Assembly (NCBI GenBank): GCA_021779195.1
Contig: JAJYBB010000005.1
Location: forward strand, 62,001 to 126,000
From: Bacteroidota bacterium
GTDB lineage: Bacteria > Bacteroidota > Bacteroidia > Bacteroidales > Paludibacteraceae
DNA: 64,000 bases
Direction of reading: 5' to 3'
Below the pieces are notes generated by a model that was given only the letters and a program-made list of their open reading frames with translations, searched no databases and had not been told where the DNA came from. Positions 25,877 to 34,174 of this stretch are shown here, piece by piece. Every line of letters begins with the position of its first letter. Positions within the stretch are counted from its first letter, which is position 1. The position numbers and the translations under genes are program-made.

Positions 25877-26569
25877 ATGATTTATTCGCACGAAGTAGAA
25901 CACATGTGTGTTGTAAAAAAAGGGCCAAACCACGGTCCTGCACCCATACCTGAAGAAGGTAAATGGGTAAAATCGAAAGAAATAAAAGACATTTCAGGTT
26001 TGACTCACGGTGTGGGTTGGTGTGCTCCCCAACAAGGTGCATGTAAATTGACATTGAACGTAAAAGAAGGTATTATCGAAGAAGCTTTGGTTGAAACAAT
26101 CGGTTGCTCGGGCATGACTCACTCGGCCGCTATGGCTGCCGAAATTCTTCCCGGAAAAACTATCTTGGAAGCATTGAACACCGACTTGGTGTGTGACGCT
26201 ATCAACGTGGCCATGCGTGAATTGTTTCTTCAGATTGTTTACGGACGTACACAATCGGCTTTCTCTGAAGGCGGACTGCCAATTGGTGCAGGTTTGGAAG
26301 ATTTGGGTAAAGGTTTGCGCTCGCAGGTGGGGACAACATTTGGTACAAAGCTAAAAGGTGTTCGTTACCTGGAATTAGCCGAAGGCTACATTAGCCGCAT
26401 GGCTTTGGACGAAGATGGTGAAGCTTGCGGATACGAATTCGTACGCGTAGGTCCAATGTTGGACTTAATAAAAAAAGGGGTAGATGCTAACGAAGCATTG
26501 AAAAAATCGACCAGCAAATACGGTCGTTTCGACAATGCAGCTAAATATATCGATCCACGTCACGAATAA
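25877..26569 (+). CDS. NifU-like iron-sulfur scaffold family protein, partner of GGGtGRT
   Basis: A 230-residue protein. The first half resembles the NifU/IscU N-terminal fold, with cysteines at GWC (about 49), GAC (about 55), IGCSGMTHS and DLVCDA. The second half (about 120-230: GYISRMALDEDGEACGYEFVRVGP) is specific to this subfamily. Proteins annotated as iron-sulfur assembly scaffolds of this type are usually adjacent to GGGtGRT genes, as here. True Fe-S transfer has not been shown from this sequence. Its stop codon forms part of the first heptamer of a repeat array. Confidence 0.82.
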   Translation: MIYSHEVEHMCVVKKGPNHGPAPIPEEGKWVKSKEIKDISGLTHGVGWCAPQQGACKLTLNVKEGIIEEALVETIGCSGMTHSAAMAAEILPGKTILEALNTDLVCDAINVAMRELFLQIVYGRTQSAFSEGGLPIGAGLEDLGKGLRSQVGTTFGTKLKGVRYLELAEGYISRMALDEDGEACGYEFVRVGPMLDLIKKGVDANEALKKSTSKYGRFDNAAKYIDPRHE

Positions 26570-26601
26570 TGAATAATTGATAATGAATAATGAATAATTA
26601 T
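26567..26601. repeat. Heptamer array, left flank of four-helix gene
   Basis: Five 7-bp units in a row: TAATGAA, TAATTGA, TAATGAA, TAATGAA, TAATTAT. The first TAA is the stop of the upstream gene and the last two bases begin the ATG of the next. TAATTGA is the reverse complement of the right-flank unit TCAATTA. Confidence 0.8.
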
Positions 26602-26947
26602 GAAAGAGAATATTATTGCCAATAAAAGCAAGTTGTTTGCTATCAGGATTATTCGTTTATATCAATATCTTTTATCCGAAAAAAAGGAATATATTCTTTC
26701 AAAACAGTTATTGCGCTCAGGAACAAGTATTGGTGCAAATGTAAAAGAGGCTATACAGGGTCAGAGTAAAAAAGACTTTACAGCCAAAATGCAAATTTCA
26801 CTCAAAGAAGCCAGCGAAACAGAATATTGGCTTGATTTATTACACGAAACAGATTATTTAGACGAAAATCAATTTATTAGTATTAATAATGATTGTGTTG
26901 AATTAATCAAACTCCTGACTGCAATTATCAAACAATCGAAAGAATAA
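26600..26947 (+). CDS. Four-helix-bundle (S23/IVP family) protein
   Basis: A 115-residue helical protein with family signatures: FAIRIIRLYQYL (helix 1), LLRSGTSIGANVKEAIQGQSKKDFTAKMQISLKEASETEYWLDLL (helices 2-3) and a C-terminal helix ending IIKQSKE. The family is known from intervening sequences in 23S rRNA genes and as stand-alone genes; its biochemical role is not settled. This copy is intact, lies between two genes that are normally neighbours, and is enclosed by inverted heptamer arrays. That suggests insertion as a unit. Confidence 0.85.
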   Translation: MKENIIANKSKLFAIRIIRLYQYLLSEKKEYILSKQLLRSGTSIGANVKEAIQGQSKKDFTAKMQISLKEASETEYWLDLLHETDYLDENQFISINNDCVELIKLLTAIIKQSKE

Positions 26948-26961
26948 TTCAGATACAAGTT

Positions 26962-27149
26962 TAATTATCAATTATCAATTATCAATTATCAATTATCAAT
27001 TATCAATTATCAATTATCAATTATCAATTATCAATTATCAATTATCGATTATCAATTATCAATTATCAATTATCAATTATCAATTATCAATTATCAATTA
27101 TCAATTATCAATTATCAATTATCAATTATCAATTATCAATTATCAATTA
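26962..27149. repeat. Long tandem array of TCAATTA heptamers
   Basis: About 188 bp, roughly 27 near-perfect copies of TCAATTA. The one clear variant unit has G at 27047 (TCGATTA). The array ends 6 bp before the ATG of the GGGtGRT gene, so it forms that gene's whole leader. The unit is the reverse complement of TAATTGA in the left array. Confidence 0.95.
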
Positions 27150-27155
27150 AATATT

Positions 27156-28151
27156 ATGCCACTATTTGAAAGTTACGACCGTCGCATCAGCAAAGTCAAT
27201 GCGGCACTAAATACATATGGTATCAAAGATATCGACGAAGCCAAAGCAATTTGTGATGCTAAAGGCATCGATCCCTATAAAATTTGTGAATCTATCCAAA
27301 ATATCGCGTTCGAAAACGCAAAATGGGCTTACGTGGTAGGTACCGCCATTGCTATCAAAAAAGGAGCTACATCAGCTGCTGATGCTGCCGAAGCGATTGG
27401 AATTGGCTTACAGGCATTCTGTATCCCAGGTTCAGTTGCCGAAGACCGTAAAGTAGGTCTTGGACACGGAAACTTAGCTGCCATGTTGCTTCGCAACGAA
27501 ACTAAATGTTTTGCATTCCTTGCAGGACACGAATCATTTGCAGCTGCTGAAGGTGCAATTGGTATTGCATTATCGGCTAACAAAGTTCGCAATGAACCTT
27601 TACGTGTTATCCTGAACGGATTAGGAAAAGATGCAGCTATGATCATTTCCCGTATAAACGGTTTTACCTATGTTCAAACTGAATTTGATTACTACACAGG
27701 CGAATTGAAAGTGGTTCGTACTAAAGCATATTCCGACGGCCCTCGTGCTGCTGTGAAATGCTATGGTGCCGATGATGTTCGCGAAGGTGTGGCTATTATG
27801 GCTTCGGAAGGTGTTGATGTATCGATTACAGGTAACTCAACCAACCCGACCCGTTTCCAACATCCGGTAGCCGGAACTTATAAAAAGGAATGCCTTGAAC
27901 AAGGTAAAAAATACTTCTCAGTGGCATCGGGTGGTGGTACAGGTCGTACACTTCACCCCGACAACATGGGTGCAGGCCCAGCTTCGTACGGTATGACCGA
28001 TACGATGGGACGTATGCACGGCGATGCTCAGTTTGCAGGTTCTTCATCTGTTCCAGCTCACGTGGAAATGATGGGATTCCTTGGAATGGGTAACAACCCG
28101 ATGGTTGGAGCTACGGTACAAGTGGCTGTGGCTATCGAAATGGCGAAATAA
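27156..28151 (+). CDS. GGGtGRT family protein
   Basis: A 331-residue protein containing the name-giving motif GGGTGRT (residues 259-265, in SVASGGGTGRTLHPDNMG). Other conserved glycine-rich runs are KVGLGHGNLAAMLLRNET, FLAGHESFAAAEGAIGIALSANKVRNEP and MGFLGMGNNPMVGATVQVAVAIEMAK. No signal peptide; cytosolic. Function of the family is unknown. It is normally paired with the NifU-like protein gene upstream; here a 4-helix gene and a repeat array separate them. Terminator follows at 28177-28210. Confidence 0.92.
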   Translation: MPLFESYDRRISKVNAALNTYGIKDIDEAKAICDAKGIDPYKICESIQNIAFENAKWAYVVGTAIAIKKGATSAADAAEAIGIGLQAFCIPGSVAEDRKVGLGHGNLAAMLLRNETKCFAFLAGHESFAAAEGAIGIALSANKVRNEPLRVILNGLGKDAAMIISRINGFTYVQTEFDYYTGELKVVRTKAYSDGPRAAVKCYGADDVREGVAIMASEGVDVSITGNSTNPTRFQHPVAGTYKKECLEQGKKYFSVASGGGTGRTLHPDNMGAGPASYGMTDTMGRMHGDAQFAGSSSVPAHVEMMGFLGMGNNPMVGATVQVAVAIEMAK

Positions 28152-28176
28152 ATTCTGATACAAAAGAAAAAATCTT

Positions 28177-28215
28177 AACTCCCCGATACACTTCAGCGTA
28201 TCGGGGAGTTATTTT
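28177..28215 (+). terminator. Terminator after the GGGtGRT gene
   Basis: AACTCCCCGATAC (28177-28189) pairs perfectly with GTATCGGGGAGTT (28198-28210), 8-nt loop, followed by ATTTTG. Confidence 0.9.
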
Positions 28216-28725
28216 GAAAAAGGTGCAACTTTTTTCAAAATATAAATTTTTATTTATCTATTTTTTAGTAGTTGACAAGAATTGATCAGAACCTGTTATT
28301 TTATAGTCTATTCGTCAATACTGACCATTCTCATTTCGGTGATATCTATCCCTTAGATCGTGAATCCCTAAACAAAACCGACTGTCAAAATCATCGATTT
28401 TTCTTAAACTTTCATCTTCCAATTCAATAATCCGTATGAATAATTCTGCAGAGAATAGCATCTGCAATAGTTTTATTTTCAATTACATTGAACCAATTTT
28501 CGAAAAGTAATAGGCTTGAAATAATAACTACTTTCACCTTTTATAATAGTAATTTTGGCGTAAGGCTTATTCCGACTTAAAGTTACCGGCGAACTGCTAC
28601 TACGAGTAGAGCATTTTTTATTAAAATTTTTATCCTTGCAGGAAAACCATTACAAAGTGATTAAAAAGAAAATAGTAGAAACATTTCATTTTAATTAAAG
28701 CTCAATTTATTTCTATTCTTACAAA
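28216..28725. other. Gene-free interval
   Basis: AT-rich, about 510 bp; I see no coding sequence or RNA here. Confidence 0.5.
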
Positions 28726-28770
28726 AAAATGAATCTTCTCCAAAATATTTTTAGGAGAAGATTCATTTTT
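28722..28770 (-). terminator. Terminator of the GH28 gene
   Basis: AAAAATGAATCTTCTCC and GGAGAAGATTCATTTTT pair around a 12-nt loop; on the minus strand the stem is followed by T residues. It lies 15 bp after the stop of the GH28 gene. Confidence 0.88.
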
Positions 28771-28784
28771 AAATCTCTTCATTT

Positions 28785-30107
28785 TTATTTTTTACCATCT
28801 ATGGTCATGGTCGTATGGGTAAGCGCTAACCTGTTTTTACCCCAATTTGTCATTATCTTGCAATTCAGTAGTTTGACATCATTTGCAAAGAAAATTCCGA
28901 AAGGATTATCGGCAATAATATTGACATTTTGAAAGAGTACATTGGAAATGGGTGCTTCTGGTAATCCCCAAATTAAACCGGCGCGTTTTCCCTTGGCAGC
29001 GGTTGCAGTAATATTCTCGAAAGTGATATTACGATAGGTTGGCGTTAATTCCGTAACAGGAGCCGAAGGATAAGTTTCAGCAATCTCAGGCGTTATCTTC
29101 TGCAAATCACGATATTGTCGCTCCTTTGCCATATAAGTGGCGTAGATTAATATGGGAATTCCTACATTGGTCATACGCAGGTTCCGGTAAGTTATGTTTT
29201 GAAGTATTCCACCACGGTCACGATCCGATTTGATGCGAATACCACAATCCGTATTTGTGAAGGTGCAATTTTCAACAGTAAAATTCGATACTCCACCTCT
29301 TGTTGGACTACCTATCGAAACGCCATGTCCATTGCCATAAGTACAACCGGTAATAAGTACATTCGATGTTCCTCCAGCACATGTAAAGTTATCATCCCCC
29401 ACACTCACGTCACAATGTTGAATCAAAATATTTGTTCCACTTACATCACATGCATCGGTATTATGACTTGGATTCACCGGATCGGTTGATGCCGGGGCAC
29501 GAATAATAACGTCGCGTACTGTTACGTCAACGTTTTTTCCTCCAATGGCAATATGAAACATGGGCGAATTCATCAATCTTACTTGTTCAATCAAAACTCT
29601 TTCGCAGGTATTCAGGGCAATCATTCGGGGACGCCTTACACCTTGCGTTTTAGCATAAGGCCACCAGGGACTTCCTTGTCCATCAATCGTTCCTTTACCA
29701 CTTATGACAACATCGTGAAGTTTTGAGCCACTGATAAAAGCAATTCCTTCCTTTGTTCCACCCGGATATTTATCCATTGGTAACATTTTGAGAATCGCGG
29801 CAGAGTCGATATGCAAATTCAAGTTACTTGCAAACCGCAATGGACCGCATAAATAAACACCGACAGGAACAACAACCTCTCCACCACCTGCATTTACGGC
29901 AGCATCAATTGCACCCTGAATTGCTTTGGTATTGTCGGTTGCATTATCACCAACTGCACCATAATGCTGAATATTAAATGTTTTAGCCGGAATGGAGGGA
30001 AGTGTTGGTGCAACATAAACCGTTTGGGCTTTGAGGGTATTAAAATAAGGAACGGCTATGCATAAGAAAATAAATAAAAACTGAGAAACTGTTCGAAATG
30101 TTTTCAT
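28785..30107 (-). CDS. Secreted glycoside hydrolase family 28 (polygalacturonase-type)
   Basis: A 440-residue protein with signal peptide (about 1-27). The right-handed beta-helix begins with a pectate-lyase-3-like module (AVGDNATDNTKAIQGAIDAA, 51-70). GH28 active-site motifs are in order: N216-T-D218, G237-D-D239, G260-H261-G262 and R291-I-K293. It hydrolyses alpha-1,4 links to galacturonic acid in pectin. Asn follows GDD where many members have Cys or Ser, and NTD is followed by Ala rather than Gly, so specificity (for example rhamnogalacturonan or exo action) is open. It fits with the galacturonate-type operon at 10-20 kb. Confidence 0.93.
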   Translation of the reverse strand: MKTFRTVSQFLFIFLCIAVPYFNTLKAQTVYVAPTLPSIPAKTFNIQHYGAVGDNATDNTKAIQGAIDAAVNAGGGEVVVPVGVYLCGPLRFASNLNLHIDSAAILKMLPMDKYPGGTKEGIAFISGSKLHDVVISGKGTIDGQGSPWWPYAKTQGVRRPRMIALNTCERVLIEQVRLMNSPMFHIAIGGKNVDVTVRDVIIRAPASTDPVNPSHNTDACDVSGTNILIQHCDVSVGDDNFTCAGGTSNVLITGCTYGNGHGVSIGSPTRGGVSNFTVENCTFTNTDCGIRIKSDRDRGGILQNITYRNLRMTNVGIPILIYATYMAKERQYRDLQKITPEIAETYPSAPVTELTPTYRNITFENITATAAKGKRAGLIWGLPEAPISNVLFQNVNIIADNPFGIFFANDVKLLNCKIMTNWGKNRLALTHTTMTIDGKK

Positions 30108-30530
30108 GAGTGTGTTTTTTTAATGTGAATTGTATTTTGGGAAAAAGCGAAAATACAACTTAAAATTATACTCCCGCAATCTCTATGCTAAATACAGACA
30201 ACAAAATTACAATTTATTTTCTTATTAAAATAATGTTTTTTCTATTGATTTTGATAACTTTCTTCAAAGAGATTCGATGAAAAAAATTCTTCATCCTCGC
30301 TTTAAATCTTCATTATTATTAAAAATCATAAATCATATATTAACATAAATAATCAAAGCCGTAATAATTAACTGATTAAAAGCCCAATTTGTTCGGCTTT
30401 CTGTAAATTATTAATTACCGAAAGCCATTTAATTCGATTTTTATTTTGTCAACATTTATGTATATTAACATCAGAGGGTTTATTTTAGTATATTTTTGCT
30501 TCAAAATATTCACAATTAATAATTATCAAA
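30108..30530. promoter_or_regulatory. Divergent intergenic region with promoter toward 30531
   Basis: Plus-strand -7 box TATTTTTG at 30491-30498 serves the gene at 30531. Toward the GH28 gene only TATTTTCG (minus, near 30150) resembles a box. A GGCTTTC/GAAAGCC inverted repeat lies at 30395-30401 and 30420-30426. Confidence 0.45.
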
Positions 30531-31751
30531 ATGAAAACGAAACTATCAAAATGCTTTACTTTAGTTGCAATTTTAGTTGTTGCAATTTCGGCAAATTCTC
30601 AGAGCTTAACAATCGGTAATTTCACTTCGTTGAAAGTCGATAAAGGTATTATTTATGTAGCTGGTCAAAGTGGTATAGCCGCTCTGAAACCTGACTTGAC
30701 CGTTCTTTGGGAGAAACAGCTTCCGGAGACTTCTATTCGATTAATAGAAGCGAAAGATGGATTAATTGCTTACAGTAATTATGTGTATCAAGGCAGAAAG
30801 GGTCAACTTTTCAGTAGCTTTAGTTCCTTATGGGATAAGGTTACATATACCGATGATATGTTGGGGGTACTCGATATAAATGGCAATGAAAAATGGAGTT
30901 CAACGTTCAACGGCGCTTCTAAAATTTCTTTCCCTGCCATTGGAGATGGTATCGTAACTGTAATGAGCAACGATTCACTTTACATATTTGATTTAGCAAG
31001 TGGTGCACTTCAATCTAAGACTTATAATAGCATGAAATTTTTAGTAGGAAAATCGGTTAAGGACCACGCCACACCCAACCAGCCGCTTATTGCCAATAAC
31101 GCCATTTACACAGCTTCTCCTTTTAAATTTTCAAAAATAGATTTAAACGGTAAAATTTTAAAACAAAAAGACATGTATGGCATTTTTTCTCAATTGCCTA
31201 TAATGACTGTTGCCCCTATTTTATTCCAAAATCAGATATTTTTAGCCAATTGTCCGGTTGGACAACGTGGTCAAAAGGATGGTGTTGCACGACTTTTTAG
31301 TATTAAAGAAAATTTAGATAAAGATTGGGACGAATTCGTAGATGCCAATGGAAATTCAGGCAGTGGTGCCAGCTCGTTGACACACAATAACAGTACATTA
31401 TTCGTTGCAACTAATTTTGATGTAATGGCATTTACAATCAAAGGGAAAAAAGTTTGGGAAAATAAAAAAGATATTGGACTTCCATTGCTTCGTGGAGTGA
31501 GATATAGCGGATTAATGGGAGTTAAAACCTCAAATGGCAATTTTCTTTGTGCCGATGAGAATGCGGTCTATATTGCCGGTGGTAAAAAAGTCAAAAAAGA
31601 TTTCGTTCAGAATATAACTGTGCTCGATGCCGCAACAGGAAAGTTAGTTAAGACTATTGATGTAGACGCAGTTATAGTAGATATGGCATTGTTGGATAAT
31701 GCTTTGGTATTCATCAACGAAGCCAACAAAGTGATGGTCATAAATAAATAA
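30531..31751 (+). CDS. Exported PQQ-like beta-propeller protein
   Basis: A 406-residue protein with signal peptide (about 1-23, ending NSQ). Repeated propeller-blade patterns follow: GIIYVAGQSGIAALKPDLTVLWEKQ, LGVLDINGNEKWSST, DSLYIFDLASGALQ, FDVMAFTIKGKKVWENK and ITVLDAATGKLVKTI. These are the outer-membrane-assembly/PQQ-like type. No PQQ-enzyme active-site motif seen; probably a scaffold or binding protein in the envelope. Confidence 0.82.
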   Translation: MKTKLSKCFTLVAILVVAISANSQSLTIGNFTSLKVDKGIIYVAGQSGIAALKPDLTVLWEKQLPETSIRLIEAKDGLIAYSNYVYQGRKGQLFSSFSSLWDKVTYTDDMLGVLDINGNEKWSSTFNGASKISFPAIGDGIVTVMSNDSLYIFDLASGALQSKTYNSMKFLVGKSVKDHATPNQPLIANNAIYTASPFKFSKIDLNGKILKQKDMYGIFSQLPIMTVAPILFQNQIFLANCPVGQRGQKDGVARLFSIKENLDKDWDEFVDANGNSGSGASSLTHNNSTLFVATNFDVMAFTIKGKKVWENKKDIGLPLLRGVRYSGLMGVKTSNGNFLCADENAVYIAGGKKVKKDFVQNITVLDAATGKLVKTIDVDAVIVDMALLDNALVFINEANKVMVINK

Positions 31752-31916
31752 ATAAATAAATCGTTGGCAAGAATAATCGTGTTTAATGAAACTCCAAAAG
31801 AAGACATTAAATTAGGAATGAATATGTTGAAACGATGAAATTATAGTATTTACGCATTCAAAATTCTTTGTGCTAATCGCACAAAAGTTATAATAATATC
31901 AATCAAAAAACAGATC

Positions 31917-32627
31917 ATGAAACAGAATTTAAAAAACAAAACTTTAGTTGCAATCATCTTAATTTCTTTAGTGTTTATATCGTGTACAACAAACGATCCG
32001 GCAGTTAAATTGCCAACATCTCCCGAAGCAATAGTAGCCTACGATGCCAGTAGTGCTGGAATTATTAAAGGTATTCTGGTAGGCTCAACTGGTAATTTCA
32101 AATTCTCAATTAAAAATGGGAATGACAGTATATATTGCAAAGTAACATTTGATGGTAACACCGGCACCTTGATATCAACCGATTTTCAGAGTTGGATTCC
32201 CGGACAAGCCATAAACAGAGCTAAATTTACCGGAAAAGTTGGAACAACTGATGTGGTTGTTTATTTAAGCTGTGGTGCGGACGGTTCAAATACGTCTGTT
32301 GAATTTTCAATTCCCGGCCATACAGTGGTTGTTTCAGTAATAAAAGAAACATCGACCAGTTTAGTTAAAGGATACGAAGGAACTTATAGTACGTATGATC
32401 TGAAAACCAATGTAAAAAAATACGACGGCACGTTTAATTTCATTACAAAGAATGGATTTGTAATCGGGTATCACAAAGGAACAGATGGTTCGGGTGAATT
32501 TGAAGGAACAATTAGCGGAAATAAGTTGACCATAGATGCTGATATACTCGATATCGATGATGCAACAGTTAGTGGAACATTGATTGGTGACAGCAAGATA
32601 GTTGTTTCCGGGAAAAGAACACTTTAA
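31917..32627 (+). CDS. Lipoprotein of unknown function
   Basis: A 236-residue lipoprotein with lipobox VFISC (Cys23) and the acidic TNDP that follows. The rest is beta-rich with glycine turns (SSAGIIKGILVGSTGNFKFSI, KFTGKVGTTDVVVYLSC), like small surface-layer or barrel proteins. I recognise no family. It follows the propeller protein on the same strand with a 165-bp gap. Confidence 0.75.
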   Translation: MKQNLKNKTLVAIILISLVFISCTTNDPAVKLPTSPEAIVAYDASSAGIIKGILVGSTGNFKFSIKNGNDSIYCKVTFDGNTGTLISTDFQSWIPGQAINRAKFTGKVGTTDVVVYLSCGADGSNTSVEFSIPGHTVVVSVIKETSTSLVKGYEGTYSTYDLKTNVKKYDGTFNFITKNGFVIGYHKGTDGSGEFEGTISGNKLTIDADILDIDDATVSGTLIGDSKIVVSGKRTL

Positions 32628-32708
32628 TTTGCGCACTTTAATTTATTAACTCATTCAACTTTAACCTGAAAACATCTGTAACTTTAGGCAAATGAAGGCG
32701 GTTGTTAA

Positions 32709-33839
32709 TCAAACAACCTCTTTCATTTCCTTTTCTTTTTTCAGGTATTCTTTTGGTAATTTTCCGGTTTGTTTTTTAAATGCTTTATAAAAACTGGTGC
32801 GATTATTAAATCCCGATTCATAAGCAATGGCTTCAATGGTCAGGTTGTTTTTACCGGCTTTCTTTAGTAATTCTATAGCTGTTTTTATTCGCAATGTGTT
32901 AATATATTCATTGAAGCAGCAATTTAATTTACTGTTAATCACCATGGAAAGTAAGTTGGGTAAGATCTTTAATTCCTTGGACATGTCGGACAGGGTATAA
33001 TCCATATTTAAATATGATTTTTTCTTTTCCATTAACTCAATAATACTTAAGCGAATTTCTTCAATTTTTTGATCGTCTAATTTTAGAGCTGCATATTTTA
33101 CAGGGTTCTCGGTCGTAATCTGAGCATTCATTTGATTTTCAAACAATTTCATTGAATATGTCATTTTGAAAAAGACATAAATAAAAAACAATTGACCCAT
33201 TATTGGCATGTATAAGATGATATAATCAATATCTAATTTTAATAAAAACGGGATAAAGGCCATGGATTGTAGAATCATAATAGTCCACAGAAATTCATTA
33301 ATCAGTTTAATTCGTTTATTTTTTGTTTCAGGTTTCAGCCTGATTTGATTGTATTTCCAAAGCAAAAAAACGTTTGCTCCAATTGAATAACCACAAATTA
33401 TCAGGTTGTAAATCGTAGCGAAAATCGTCATTTTACCCGTTTCCGAAGCACGAATAGTATCTGTTGCCCAATGTGGTTGAACGATACACAATAAAATAAA
33501 CGGTAGGTAGGTAAAGGTTGGAATAAATAATTTCCAATTAAATTTTATTGTTTTTCTGTCGTAATGAAGAAAACTATCGACAAAAGTAATTAGCAATCCA
33601 CCAAAAGACAGGTTTGAAAATACTCCTAAATGATAAAGCAGGATAGTTCCCCGATCTGCAAAAATAAATGTATTATCTAAAATAGCAACACTTGCCGCGA
33701 AAAACATCCAACCCAACCAAAAATTAGCTGGGTTTTCTTTCGACTTTACCCAACTTAAAATGGCTATTAACGATAAATTTAAAATTGCAGAAGCTGAAAT
33801 GATGAGGACTAATTTTTCATTCATAAAAAATGATTTCAA
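32709..33839 (-). CDS. Membrane-anchored AraC-family transcriptional regulator
   Basis: A 376-residue protein. The N-terminal half has about seven hydrophobic segments (first at 9-28, last near 210). The C-terminal ~100 residues are an AraC/XylS DNA-binding domain (KSYLNMDYTLSDMSKELKILPNLLSMVIN, then TIEAIAYESGFNNRTSFYKAFKKQTGKLPKEYLKK). Such 7TM-AraC proteins probably sense an envelope or small-molecule signal; the ligand is unknown. The nearest neighbours are surface-protein genes. Promoter box TATTTTTG on the minus strand at 33884-33891. Confidence 0.9.
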   Translation of the reverse strand: MKSFFMNEKLVLIISASAILNLSLIAILSWVKSKENPANFWLGWMFFAASVAILDNTFIFADRGTILLYHLGVFSNLSFGGLLITFVDSFLHYDRKTIKFNWKLFIPTFTYLPFILLCIVQPHWATDTIRASETGKMTIFATIYNLIICGYSIGANVFLLWKYNQIRLKPETKNKRIKLINEFLWTIMILQSMAFIPFLLKLDIDYIILYMPIMGQLFFIYVFFKMTYSMKLFENQMNAQITTENPVKYAALKLDDQKIEEIRLSIIELMEKKKSYLNMDYTLSDMSKELKILPNLLSMVINSKLNCCFNEYINTLRIKTAIELLKKAGKNNLTIEAIAYESGFNNRTSFYKAFKKQTGKLPKEYLKKEKEMKEVV

Positions 33840-33883
33840 AATTAATTAATTCGTAATTTATTGCGCATAAAACGAAATTCGTG

Positions 33884-33891
33884 CAAAAATA
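33884..33891 (-). promoter_or_regulatory. Promoter of the AraC-type gene
   Basis: Minus strand reads TATTTTTG, matching TAnnTTTG, 45 bp before the start codon. Confidence 0.5.
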
Positions 33892-34174
33892 GTAAAATAA
33901 TTAGCAATCTTATAATTTTATACGTATAAAGTGTAAAGTCATATAAGATTATGTAAAAATTAAATGTTTTATAGGTTTTGATGATTGAGTCTCTTAACAG
34001 TTGGAAAATAGGAATTAAATTTTCAAGACTGAAACAAATTGCAATTAAAGCTTGAATTTTTTTCAAATTATCACCTATCTTTCACGAGATACATACATTC
34101 GAAAACAAGTTTGTGGCAAATGAAATCGAGGTTGATACTTTAATCTGCATAGTATCGTAGCTCAATATTTATTA

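Noticed and set aside
26962-27149. CRISPR array
   Set aside because: The 7-bp unit repeats without spacers and no cas gene is near.
31741-31760. AAAT/TAAA tetranucleotide run after the propeller gene as a contingency repeat
   Set aside because: Only about five units, after the stop codon; too short to suggest phase variation.
33842-34066. Possible 74-residue minus-strand gene next to the AraC-type regulator
   Set aside because: It covers the promoter box of the regulator, is hydrophobic and AT-rich, and shows no family features.
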